From NCBI GenBank assembly GCA_042091375.1, contig JBELHO010000025.1:1-47945 (forward strand): 47,945 nt of DNA, read 5' to 3'. The stretch comes from JBELHO01 sp042091375 (lineage in GTDB: Bacteria; Pseudomonadota; Gammaproteobacteria; Enterobacterales; Alteromonadaceae). This document shows positions 27,847 to 35,814 of the stretch, piece after piece. Both the position numbers and the translations under genes were made by a program. Each line of letters starts with the position of its first letter. Within the stretch, counting starts at the first letter, position 1. The notes under the pieces were generated by a model, which had not been told where the DNA came from, ran no database searches, and saw only the letters and a program-made list of their open reading frames with translations.

Positions 27847-27866
27847 TGTTATGTTATAACATAACA
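27847..27866. promoter_or_regulatory. Palindromic Zur box upstream of DUF1826 gene
   Basis: TGTTATGTTATAACATAACA is a perfect 20-bp palindrome. It contains two overlapping 15-bp Zur cores, each matching TGTTATANTATAACA at 14 of 15 positions. A further half site (GACATAACATG) follows to the right. Confidence 0.75.
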
Positions 27867-28009
27867 CAAAATGACATAACATGAATTCATTGTGAATCCT
27901 TGCTCCTGCCATTAAGACACAGAGATACATTTTTAAATTGAGAAGCATAATGCAACTTCGCCTCTCAACCTCTCCCTCTAGCTATCCCTAATATATGTTT
28001 ATTTTCTTA

Positions 28010-28022
28010 CAAGGCATTGATT
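28010..28022 (-). promoter_or_regulatory. IHF consensus site upstream of PEP-CTERM gene
   Basis: Minus strand AATCAATGCCTTG matches WATCAANNNNTTR exactly. It lies 29 bp before the -24 element, same orientation as at the other two PEP-CTERM promoters. Confidence 0.5.
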
Positions 28023-28050
28023 TATATTTATTTAATATTTTTATTTAAGC

Positions 28051-28066
28051 TGGCATCAAACTTGTA
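28051..28066 (+). promoter_or_regulatory. Sigma-54-like promoter (imperfect -12)
   Basis: TGGCATCAAACTTGTA: TGGCA at -24 and TTG with the correct spacing, but the -12 reads GT rather than GC. If used, transcription would begin near 28076, after the upstream-most ATG of the frame, which decides for a later start codon. Confidence 0.45.
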
Positions 28067-28111
28067 ATGTTGTTAATACCACAAAGCTTTGTTAAATCAA
28101 TGGGTGTGTTG

Positions 28112-28891
28112 ATGAAGATAATAGTGATTATTTGCAGTGTTTACTTATTAGCCATTTCATTAAAAGTTAATGCTGGGGTGATTGACTTTGAAACCGACGT
28201 AACTGGCAACTCACCAACTGATAATGGCATCATAGCGCTTACTGATATATTTATGGCTGACGATGTCGCCGTACAGTTTGGCTTTGATACTAACGGCGAT
28301 GGTATTTTAGATACTAACGCCGTTTATGAACAAGCTGGCAATGTTGATTTGGGCAACGATACTGGGTTTTGGGGGGTTAACCAAGCTAGAGATATTGCAG
28401 ATGCAAATTATGTATCCCTATTAGGCGATTTCTTTTTAAGACAAAATGATCCGTACCAACCCTTTGGCGTCTTTACCATTTTATACCAAGCCAGTAATCC
28501 AGTGACCGCAGCTTCGGGAGAAATATGGGATATTGATGGTGGCAATAATACTGAGCAGTTTTTGGTTGAAGCCTATAATGGCGCGACTTTACTTGACTCT
28601 ATTTTATCACCCCTTGGTGTCGATAAAACCCTGAATGCCAAGCCATGGGCATTTGGCTTTAGTGATTTAAGCAATATTACGCAAATCAACATTACCTTCA
28701 CTGGTAGCAAAACACGCGGCATAGGACTGGCGTTTAATAACTTTTCACCGGTTGAAGATATCAGTCATTCAGTCAATATAAACGAACCTTCAATACCGGC
28801 AATATATGCATTAGGGGTTATTGGTTTTTTAAGTATATCAATAGGTAGACTACTAAATCATCGCAAATACAAAGTTTTAACAGTTCAATGA
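28112..28891 (+). CDS. Exported PEP-CTERM-like protein, paralogue of the gene at 16619
   Basis: 259 residues from the chosen start. Signal peptide MKIIVIICSVYLLAISLKVNA, then GVIDFETDVTGNSPTDNGIIALTD, FGFDTNGDGILDTN, YVSLLGDFFLRQNDPYQPFGVF, ASGEIWDIDGG and GIGLAFNNFSPVEDIS, all shared nearly word for word with the 16619 protein. The C-terminus has NEPS before a hydrophobic stretch and NHRKYK, a degenerate PEP-CTERM signal. In-frame ATGs at 28067 and 28100 exist; the first falls at the putative promoter and would put 15 odd residues before the signal peptide. Confidence 0.8.
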   Translation: MKIIVIICSVYLLAISLKVNAGVIDFETDVTGNSPTDNGIIALTDIFMADDVAVQFGFDTNGDGILDTNAVYEQAGNVDLGNDTGFWGVNQARDIADANYVSLLGDFFLRQNDPYQPFGVFTILYQASNPVTAASGEIWDIDGGNNTEQFLVEAYNGATLLDSILSPLGVDKTLNAKPWAFGFSDLSNITQINITFTGSKTRGIGLAFNNFSPVEDISHSVNINEPSIPAIYALGVIGFLSISIGRLLNHRKYKVLTVQ

Positions 28892-28989
28892 ACACAAACT
28901 ACAGTAACTCAAATTGAAATAACTAACATTTTAATAACTAACATTGCAATGACTAAAATTTTCCTTTGAGTCGTTATTCAAAGCGATGC

Positions 28990-30537
28990 TCACCTAAGCA
29001 CTTTTAGCAATTTATTTTTTAGGGTCTGCATGGTAAACGGTTTGACTAAGCGTTCTTTAAAGCCATATTCGTCAGGAGCTGACATCACCTGACAAGTAGA
29101 GTAGCCACTGCTCACTATGGCTTTGATGTGTGGGTTAATAGCAAGCAGTTCCTTGATAACTAATTCGCCACCTTTACCACCAGGTATAGTCAAATCCATA
29201 ATCACTAAATCAAAAGGAGTACCTGATTTGATGCTGTCGTTGTACTTGTCTATGGCTTGTTGACCACAACTTGCGGTATCAACCTTATGGCCCAGGGATT
29301 GCAGCATCTGAGAGGAAACCTCTAAGATCATTTGTTCATCATCCATAACCAAGATATTTGCAGGCGAATTAGCCACTGAATCTACATCGTTGCCGTCGGT
29401 TTGTAAAATAACCTGATTTGTTGACTCTGCCGGTAAATAAATACTGAAGGTAGTGCCTTTACCTAAGGTTGAGTCGACATATATATGCCCTTTATGTTTT
29501 TCAATAATACTGTAAGCGGTGGCTAAACCAAGGCCATTGCCTGATTTTTTAGTGGTAAAATAAGGATCAAATATACTGGATTTTAGTTCTTTCGGTATAC
29601 CTTCACCCTGATCAATAATTTTAATGCAGATGAAGTTTTTACTGAGCACAAAAGGCGTATTAGTAGATTGCGCGTCTACATTATGGGCTTTTATTGTCAA
29701 CTGCCCACCGTCAGGCATCGCTTGACAGGCATTGATCACAATATTAGTAATAACTTGTGAAAGTTGACCTTTATCAGCATTTATCATCCATAAATCATCT
29801 GCGACGATAAGTGTTGACTTGGCATTACTGCCACTTAAGGATAAATTTACTGAATTCTCAATGACTTGCTTTAAGCCAATCGATTCACATATAGGATCAC
29901 CACCTTTGGCAAAAGTGAGTAGCTGATTGGTCAGGTTGGTGGCAGCATCCATCGCTTGATTGGCGGTATCAATGTGTCGAAATGCTTGGTGTTCTTCTGC
30001 TAATTTAAGCTTAGCTAATTCTAAATGGCCAAACATACCGGCTAGAATATTATTGAAATCATGAGCAATACCTCCGGCTAGCACGCCAATAGATTTAAGC
30101 TTTCTGGTGGTCAATAACTCTTCTTCGATTTGCTTTTGTTGGGTAATATTCTCAGTGATCCCCATTATTTTTTTAACGGCACCGTCAGTATCAAAAATAG
30201 GTGCAAAGCAAGATGAAAAAATTAACGGTGAATTTTCTGGGCTAAATTCAAAGCGATTGTACTCACCGGCAAACGCTTTATCGAGTAATTTACTCACAGT
30301 GACTTTTTGTTTATTACTAACAAAATCAATGTAATGAGTACCACATATCTTTTGTTCATCTTGCAAATTAATCATTTTCAGGCCAGCGTTATTCATGGAA
30401 ATAATTTCACCTGATAAATTGATTTCATGAATACATAGTGGTGCCGATTGAATAAGCGTGTTTAAGCGGTGTTCATTCTGTTTCGCGGTGTTAAGTTGCG
30501 ATCGAAGTGAAGCAATTAATGCGTCTTGTTTATCCAT
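28990..30537 (-). CDS. PAS-domain hybrid histidine kinase with C-terminal receiver
   Basis: 515 residues, no membrane segment. A coiled N-terminus (LIASLRSQLNTAKQNEHRLNTLI) leads into a PAS domain (about residues 25-135), then HisKA with the phospho-His in GGIAHDFNNILAGMFGHLE (NtrB-like HDFNN type), HATPase (VINACQAMPDGG, DQGEGIP, GNGLGLATAYSIIEKH) and a receiver with the phospho-Asp in LVIMDLTIPGGKGG. No output domain, so phosphate probably moves to another protein. The ATG at 30537 has GGAAG 10 bp upstream. It converges on the PEP-CTERM gene. Confidence 0.9.
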   Translation of the reverse strand: MDKQDALIASLRSQLNTAKQNEHRLNTLIQSAPLCIHEINLSGEIISMNNAGLKMINLQDEQKICGTHYIDFVSNKQKVTVSKLLDKAFAGEYNRFEFSPENSPLIFSSCFAPIFDTDGAVKKIMGITENITQQKQIEEELLTTRKLKSIGVLAGGIAHDFNNILAGMFGHLELAKLKLAEEHQAFRHIDTANQAMDAATNLTNQLLTFAKGGDPICESIGLKQVIENSVNLSLSGSNAKSTLIVADDLWMINADKGQLSQVITNIVINACQAMPDGGQLTIKAHNVDAQSTNTPFVLSKNFICIKIIDQGEGIPKELKSSIFDPYFTTKKSGNGLGLATAYSIIEKHKGHIYVDSTLGKGTTFSIYLPAESTNQVILQTDGNDVDSVANSPANILVMDDEQMILEVSSQMLQSLGHKVDTASCGQQAIDKYNDSIKSGTPFDLVIMDLTIPGGKGGELVIKELLAINPHIKAIVSSGYSTCQVMSAPDEYGFKERLVKPFTMQTLKNKLLKVLR

Positions 30538-30650
30538 AATGACCAATCTTCCTTTGTTGATATTTTGATTATATCAACAATCTAAAATAGTAACAAAGTT
30601 CAATCTTGGCTGAATCGTCAAATAAATATAATGTTATTGTTTGTTGCTGG

Positions 30651-32021
30651 CTATAGAGCTGAAAATAGCAGTAATAACTCTTGCCATATACTTCTGGAGG
30701 CAATGGCTTGCTCGCGCATATCATCAAGGTTCTGTTTTGAATACCAATAGCCATCTTTCACCACCGCTTCAGGATGCTTTAATACCGATAAATCTGCGAT
30801 TGGATCCGATAGTGAATAAATAAAGTCGGCGTCATAGCTAACAGCAATCACCCCTAAGCGTTTGTCTAACTTAAGTGCCTTTGCAGGATTAATAGTTGCT
30901 GCGGCTAAAACCTCAAAACTGCTCAACCCTGCCTGTTGCAACAATTGCATTTCATTATGGGTAGCTAAGCCATGGGGTGACAGTAATACCCCTGAATCTG
31001 AGCCGACGAGTAAAGCAACTCCCTGCTGATGAAACGCTTTGGTAATGTGCAGCAGAAACCCTAAGGTTCTCTCATTGTGTGCTGTCATTTTATCGGAAGC
31101 TTGCAACCAACGTTTAACCTGATTGGATTTGGCTTCTAATGCGATAATGTCTGAGGTGTATCGCGGCGAAGTATTGGTCAAATAGGCTTGTTTTTGTTGG
31201 CTCAATAGGGTTAATTGTTGATAAATATTTAAGGTCGGGGTGACTGGAACCGCAATGTTTTTCAGTGCTTGTGCTATTGATGGCAGACGCCTAGGGGCAA
31301 ACTGATATTGCAGAGGCCCTTGATAGATATCTTCAACGTGCTCGAGTGATTGTAGTCCTTTCAGTGAGGTGATCGGCATATGGCCAGAAGCATGAGGACC
31401 GTGCTTTGCTAAAGGTATACCGATTTTTTTTGCTTCATCAATTAATGCTGATAGAACTTCAGGGGTTAAATTACCGTAGGCTTTAATTAGATCATAACCC
31501 TGTTTTTGATAATTTCTCACCGCCACTTTTGCCTCTTCTGGGGTGAAAATACTGTGGTGCAAATAAGCGTCACGATAACCTGAAATGATCGGACTACTCA
31601 CTGACGAGGTGCTACCAATTTGCGAGCCAGATTGAATATTGTCGCGCCATAATAGTTGCTCAGGTACACCATTCATGATCCGCACATGGGTCACGCCATG
31701 ACTTAGAGTAAAAATATAGGCTGCTGGTTCATACATATGCACATGCATATCAATCAGACCAGGGGTAACATAGCCGCCTTTGCCATCAATCTTTTTTAAA
31801 TGTCGCAATGAAGGGCTCTCTAATTGAGCTGCTTGAGGCAAGATTGCATCGATTTTACCTCGATTGATAACAATATTTTGCTTAGCAATCATTGTCTGGT
31901 TTTGTACATCAATGATATTGACATTGGTCAATATAAAACTGTTGTTGCCCCTTGCGACCTCTATTTCATTTGAACTGCAAGCACAGAGACAAATCAATAA
32001 AATCAGGATGATAATTTTCAT
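30651..32021 (-). CDS. Amidohydrolase-family lipoprotein
   Basis: 456 residues. The N-terminus MKIIILILLICLCACSSNE is a lipoprotein signal with lipobox LCAC, so the enzyme is membrane-anchored outside the cytoplasm. The amidohydrolase core is seen in GGYVTPGLIDMHVHMYEP (HxH metal pair), the GYDLIKAYGNL segment (position of the bridging Lys), AKHGPHA, SLEHVEDIY and VGSDSGVLLSPHG. Imidazolonepropionase/prolidase-like members have this layout, but the substrate is unknown. GGAG 6 bp before the ATG at 32021 sets the start. It follows the AraC-type gene by 57 bp, probably in one operon. Confidence 0.85.
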   Translation of the reverse strand: MKIIILILLICLCACSSNEIEVARGNNSFILTNVNIIDVQNQTMIAKQNIVINRGKIDAILPQAAQLESPSLRHLKKIDGKGGYVTPGLIDMHVHMYEPAAYIFTLSHGVTHVRIMNGVPEQLLWRDNIQSGSQIGSTSSVSSPIISGYRDAYLHHSIFTPEEAKVAVRNYQKQGYDLIKAYGNLTPEVLSALIDEAKKIGIPLAKHGPHASGHMPITSLKGLQSLEHVEDIYQGPLQYQFAPRRLPSIAQALKNIAVPVTPTLNIYQQLTLLSQQKQAYLTNTSPRYTSDIIALEAKSNQVKRWLQASDKMTAHNERTLGFLLHITKAFHQQGVALLVGSDSGVLLSPHGLATHNEMQLLQQAGLSSFEVLAAATINPAKALKLDKRLGVIAVSYDADFIYSLSDPIADLSVLKHPEAVVKDGYWYSKQNLDDMREQAIASRSIWQELLLLFSAL

Positions 32022-32078
32022 AGTAAACTCCACAATAATAAAACAACGGAAGTTAACGATAAAAATTGCTATTGTCGT

Positions 32079-33140
32079 CTAGAGACGTGATTTTAGATGG
32101 CTATTATCTTGATTTTGGACTGTGTTAGCGGCTTTATAGGCACTCGGGGTTACCCCGACCAGCTGTTTAAATACCTTGTTAAAAGAAGCTTTAGAGCTGA
32201 AACCGGCATCAGCTGCAATAGCTGACAAAGATCTATTGGGCTCAGTGCTGAGTAAGCGACAAACAAATTCAACTCGGTAGTGATTAATGTATTCATTAAA
32301 AGATTTTTCAGTGACTAGATTAATGGCTCTTGAAATTTCTCTGATTTGTAAACCGGATAATTGGCTGACATCATTTAGGGTTAGACGAGGTTTTAAAAAC
32401 CATTGCTTTGCGGTGATCATTTGATCGAGCTGTTGAAAAATTGCATGGTAAACACTGTCAGTTACAACGGCACCTTGCTCTGCTGTTTTCTGTACAGACT
32501 CACTGATGGGGATCTTGTCAGACAGTTGTAATTTAACAATGATAATTGTACTGGCGATCAACCAAACCAAGTTATTTATGCCTTGGCCAAACAGGTTGAG
32601 TTGATATGGAAGCCAAGGCTGTACATTAAGTCGAGCTATGTCTATGACATTAAATGCGGCAGTAATAACTAACAACCAGACTAGCCATTGTAATGAAAAA
32701 TCATCTGCGTCAGAGCGTTGTTGATCCATGACACGTTTGTATTGAAGCAGCATTAAAACAGTCAATAAAGCATACAGTACTCGCCAAATCGAACCTATAG
32801 CAATCACTGTTTGGGGATGGGATGTAAAGAATATCACCGGTAAAATAGGTAATAAGTGTCCGTATTGCTTGACTGATAACTGTTTATTAATGAGCAATTT
32901 TATTGATAAATAAGTCAACGGGCCAAACAACATAACAAACACTGGGCTAATTAAATACAACTGGCGGGTAATGCCTGTTTCCTCAGTGATATTGATAACC
33001 GCTGAAATCGCAATACAACAAAATAAAATTGCTATGCCCCTGTATTCCTTTGGTTTAGATTGCCATACTAACATCGCACCTAACATGCCAACAGCAAACA
33101 TAGCCGCTTGAATTAAATTAACAAAATTGAGATTTTCCAT
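32079..33140 (-). CDS. AraC-family regulator with multi-pass membrane sensor domain
   Basis: 353 residues. About seven hydrophobic segments fill residues 5-230 (NLIQAAMFAVGMLGAMLVW, GIAILFCCIAISAVI, LYLISPVFVMLFGPLTYLSI and others), followed by a C-terminal AraC helix-turn-helix pair (LTLNDVSQLSGLQIREISRAIN and SLSAIAADAGFSSKASFNKVFKQLVGVTPSAY). This is the membrane-bound AraC type. The start is uncertain: the frame extends to 33200, and neither ATG has a good ribosome binding site. It likely controls the amidohydrolase gene that follows it. Confidence 0.85.
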   Translation of the reverse strand: MENLNFVNLIQAAMFAVGMLGAMLVWQSKPKEYRGIAILFCCIAISAVINITEETGITRQLYLISPVFVMLFGPLTYLSIKLLINKQLSVKQYGHLLPILPVIFFTSHPQTVIAIGSIWRVLYALLTVLMLLQYKRVMDQQRSDADDFSLQWLVWLLVITAAFNVIDIARLNVQPWLPYQLNLFGQGINNLVWLIASTIIIVKLQLSDKIPISESVQKTAEQGAVVTDSVYHAIFQQLDQMITAKQWFLKPRLTLNDVSQLSGLQIREISRAINLVTEKSFNEYINHYRVEFVCRLLSTEPNRSLSAIAADAGFSSKASFNKVFKQLVGVTPSAYKAANTVQNQDNSHLKSRL

Positions 33141-33558
33141 AGATATGTAACGACTTAACAGTATCAGCGTTGGGGGAACTGTACTCAGTGTGACACGCAT
33201 TGTCGCTATTGTAAAAGTTGCACAATCAACAACAAAAATGTGAGTAAAATGATATCAATACTAATATCTTACAGACATTTGATATCAAAGTGTGTAGTTG
33301 TACCTGAATGCATTTGCCAAGCTGTTGTGCCAGTTGGTTTTTTCATGCATTACGATAGACAACCTTGTTCAGCAAAGCACTATTTACGGGTTGAAAATAT
33401 GTATTGAAATTTAAGGTGGCAAATTACAAGCAACTGTTGCTCGATTACACAACCTCTTACACGCTAGTTATTGACGTTTGTAGGATCAGGTCAATTGTAA
33501 TTAGCAAAGTAAAGTTTATGGATTAATCAATGAACAATATCTGCCCATAAAGCTAAAA
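33141..33558. other. Intergenic region with paired TGATATCAA operator-like repeats
   Basis: No gene is seen between the AraC-type gene and the terminator of the vWA gene. TGATATCAA occurs at 33250-33258 and 33280-33288, exactly 30 bp apart (about three helical turns), 110-150 bp upstream of the AraC-type start. Confidence 0.5.
33250..33288. promoter_or_regulatory. Two TGATATCAA boxes spaced 30 bp
   Basis: Each box holds the palindrome TGATATCA. Equal helical phase and position upstream of the regulator gene suggest an autoregulatory operator. Confidence 0.35.
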
Positions 33559-33596
33559 AGCTCCCTGATACATAATGTATTGTTGTCTAGGGAGCT
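33559..33596 (-). terminator. Terminator of the vWA PEP-CTERM gene
   Basis: AGCTCCCT and AGGGAGCT form the stem, with an inner ATACAT/ATGTAT pairing; on the minus strand a T run (CTTTTTAG) follows. The A-rich opposite side gives some bidirectional character. Confidence 0.75.
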
Positions 33597-33606
33597 CATT
33601 TTTTGA

Positions 33607-34365
33607 TTAAGCTTTCCTTCTTCGTTTAGCAGCTATTCCTACTATAAATAAACCAAATAATGCAAGCATACCGGGCTCTGAAACACTATTAATATCACGG
33701 AATAATGAATCTTCAAGTGTTGACTGAAATGCTGTGAAATCAACAGATGATTCATAAGAACCACCGCTTGGTTCAGTGATTAAGGAAAGGAAATTTTCAT
33801 CAACACGGTCGCCAAGACCAATAGCATTTAAAACAATACCGTTATTTGCTGCAGTTTCTGCCTCTGTTATTGATATCTGAAAGTCTTGTGGGCAACCCCC
33901 CTGAGAATCACGAAGACACGGTACACCATCGGTGGATATATTTATTACTAATTCATCACCATTAATTGTGTTGTTGAGCATGTCAGTGCTAATTGTATTA
34001 ATTGCAAGTGCTGTATTGGTCCAACCTCCAAGCCATTCTATGTCTGCGAAAGTAGCACCAAATACTGACGCAGTCGCATTATCCTCAATTAAAAACCAGT
34101 CTTGTTCTAATTGTATGTTTGTTGAAAACTGCCAGCTAGATACATAGAGTTGATCACCACTGATGAGGAAATCATCGTAGAAGGTTCCACTTGAAAAAAT
34201 GTTTTGGTAAGCGTCTTTTTGTTGTTCAAAGCCATTGTAACCCATGCTTCCTGAACCATCTAATACAAGAGCCATTTCTATTATTGCAGATTTTGCTGGC
34301 ATAGCACTTAAACTGATTATTGCCGCGACTGCGTATGCCTTGTATAGAGATTTTAGTGATTTCAT
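33607..34365 (-). CDS. Von Willebrand factor A domain protein with PEP-CTERM signal
   Basis: 252 residues. Signal peptide (residues 1-26, ...MPAKSA) then a vWA domain (DUF1194-like) with the MIDAS motif DGSGSM at about residues 35-40, a Thr in WTNTALAI and ISTDGVP for the third metal position. Cysteines in VPCLRDSQGGCPQDF may form a disulfide. The C-terminus SEPGMLALFGLFIVGIAAKRRRKA is a PEP-CTERM signal with SEP. A metal-dependent adhesion role at the cell surface is likely but inferred. AAGGA 8 bp before the ATG. A perfect sigma-54 element lies 170 bp upstream. Confidence 0.88.
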   Translation of the reverse strand: MKSLKSLYKAYAVAAIISLSAMPAKSAIIEMALVLDGSGSMGYNGFEQQKDAYQNIFSSGTFYDDFLISGDQLYVSSWQFSTNIQLEQDWFLIEDNATASVFGATFADIEWLGGWTNTALAINTISTDMLNNTINGDELVINISTDGVPCLRDSQGGCPQDFQISITEAETAANNGIVLNAIGLGDRVDENFLSLITEPSGGSYESSVDFTAFQSTLEDSLFRDINSVSEPGMLALFGLFIVGIAAKRRRKA

Positions 34366-34814
34366 TATTATTCCTTATCAATAGTCATTATGCGATTATT
34401 TGTTGTTATTGACATTACTAAATTATGCTAAGGTGTGCGAGTCTGAATGGGAGTATAAATCCAATATAGCTGCGCTTTTCTTTTTACTAGGTATAACATT
34501 AAACACCTACCAAATACTTTTTAGCAAATGCTTCTAAGCAAATAATTTGCCAAGTTATTAATTTTGTTATTAAACAATAATTTACTGTATTTTGTCTTAT
34601 TCAAAAACTTGTTGTTGTAAAAAAAGCTGACAGTTTTTTTATTTATGATCATAAATTTCTACACTTAAAGATGCATCGCAATTGGGTTAACAAAAATTAA
34701 CCAGCTAGGTATAACCAAGACCCTTATGCAACGGCCACTTGTATCATACAAATGCGGTTCAACTGCACTGTTTGTGGTGTACTACCAATCTCATCTGAGT
34801 ATTGCAAGCTAGCG
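34366..34814. other. Intergenic region with sigma-54 promoter and palindromes
   Basis: No gene. Besides the promoter element at 34537-34552 it has a perfect 16-bp palindrome, ATTTATGATCATAAAT, at 34641-34656 and a GGTTAA/TTAACC hairpin at 34685-34702, neither with a clear terminator T run on the minus strand. Confidence 0.5.
34537..34552 (-). promoter_or_regulatory. Sigma-54 promoter of the vWA PEP-CTERM gene
   Basis: Minus strand TGGCAAATTATTTGCT fits TGGCACG-N4-TTGCW with GG and GC exactly 10 nt apart. The leader would be about 160 nt. A near-IHF site (ATTCAAAAACTTG, one mismatch) lies about 55 bp further upstream. Confidence 0.6.
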
Positions 34815-35585
34815 TTAATCTCCGTGATAACGATAGTCGGTATAACGCTCTGAAGAAGTCTCATCGATTTCGCTAAAATAAGCAAAACTGCCCTTCATCT
34901 TCATCTCATTTTGTTCAGACAATACTGCGCCATTGATTGCAATAAAGCGAAAAGTCACCATTAAATCAGTTATATTGGCGCTAAACATCGGAGAAAAGGC
35001 TGCGCGGTTGTAAATTGAAATAGTATCAATGAATTGTTTTTCTAACTGATAAGTCAATTGTCCTTGTAACTTACCGATAGAATCCTTACCCAGTTTTTGC
35101 CAATTGACCGCAAACCCTAAGGTGATTTGCTGTTCGTCCATTGTCACTAGCGATAGACTCTCGATATTAATCAGCTCATTGAGTGATAGGTTTATATTGC
35201 CTTGTTGTTTATTTTTCCGTTTGATAAATTTTCTGATCTGTTTTTTAGAAGGTTGCTGACCATTAATTTTTTTAAGTTGCCAAGGCACTTTTAATTGTGG
35301 TGAGTATTGCTCAATGCTGGAGGTGATTTCACCTTCTTCATTTTCATATCGAGCAAGGGTGTAAGACCAATGCCTAGGTTCAGTTTGTTCAAATTTTAAC
35401 ATCGCCAATTTTATTTTTTCTTTAATGACGGCAAAATCATCAAGGGCATTTGTGTTATTTGTGGTTTTAGCATTGATATGGGTATTGGTGGTTGTGCTTG
35501 TGGCATTTGCGGTATCGGCAGTAGCAACAAAAATCAAAAAAAAACTCAAACCTAATACACCGGCATTTACTCGGTATTTTTGCAT
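34815..35585 (-). CDS. Exported protein of unknown function
   Basis: 256 residues. A signal peptide (about residues 1-28, ...TADTANA) is followed by a Thr/Asn-rich linker (TSTTTNTHINAKTTNNTN) and a domain with alternating charged and hydrophobic strands (WSYTLARYENEEGEITSSIEQYSP, LGFAVNWQKLGKD, LQGQLTYQLEKQFIDTISIYNRAAFSPMF). I recognise no family and see no catalytic motif. AAGGA 8 bp before the ATG at 35585. It is divergent from the ABC transporter, and its promoter has the same TTTCAC direct repeat as the ABC and PfpI promoters, so it probably belongs to their regulon. Confidence 0.75.
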   Translation of the reverse strand: MQKYRVNAGVLGLSFFLIFVATADTANATSTTTNTHINAKTTNNTNALDDFAVIKEKIKLAMLKFEQTEPRHWSYTLARYENEEGEITSSIEQYSPQLKVPWQLKKINGQQPSKKQIRKFIKRKNKQQGNINLSLNELINIESLSLVTMDEQQITLGFAVNWQKLGKDSIGKLQGQLTYQLEKQFIDTISIYNRAAFSPMFSANITDLMVTFRFIAINGAVLSEQNEMKMKGSFAYFSEIDETSSERYTDYRYHGD

Positions 35586-35640
35586 TATATTTTTCCTTGT
35601 CAGTTTAGCATGCAATGAAAATGACACTGTATTGGTTGTT

Positions 35641-35659
35641 ATGTGAAATAAAAGTGAAA
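35641..35659 (-). promoter_or_regulatory. TTTCAC direct repeat (regulator box), exported-protein promoter
   Basis: Minus strand TTTCACTT-TTA-TTTCACAT, 11-bp period, about 65 bp before the ATG at 35585. Same arrangement as at 35750 and 39077. Confidence 0.55.
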
Positions 35660-35749
35660 GCAACTAGAAAGACTTTATACAAAGGATCTTTGGCGATATT
35701 GATTGAAATTAACTTTGCATTAGCTAGCTTTTCTGATCTAGTTACTGAA

Positions 35750-35768
35750 TTTCACATTGGTTTCACAT
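35750..35768 (+). promoter_or_regulatory. TTTCAC direct repeat (regulator box), ABC transporter promoter
   Basis: TTTCACAT-TGG-TTTCACAT, a perfect 8-bp direct repeat with an 11-bp period, about 55 bp before the ATG at 35815. This is the usual geometry for tandem binding of an OmpR-family dimer. Confidence 0.6.
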
Positions 35769-35814
35769 CATTGCAAATAGCATAGCAGTATGGATCATTA
35801 CTGTGCTGGTATTT

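Noticed and set aside
28067..28111. Start of the PEP-CTERM protein at 28067
   Set aside because: It would place 15 extra residues before a good signal peptide and falls only a few bases after the putative -12 element, so the transcript would start after it.
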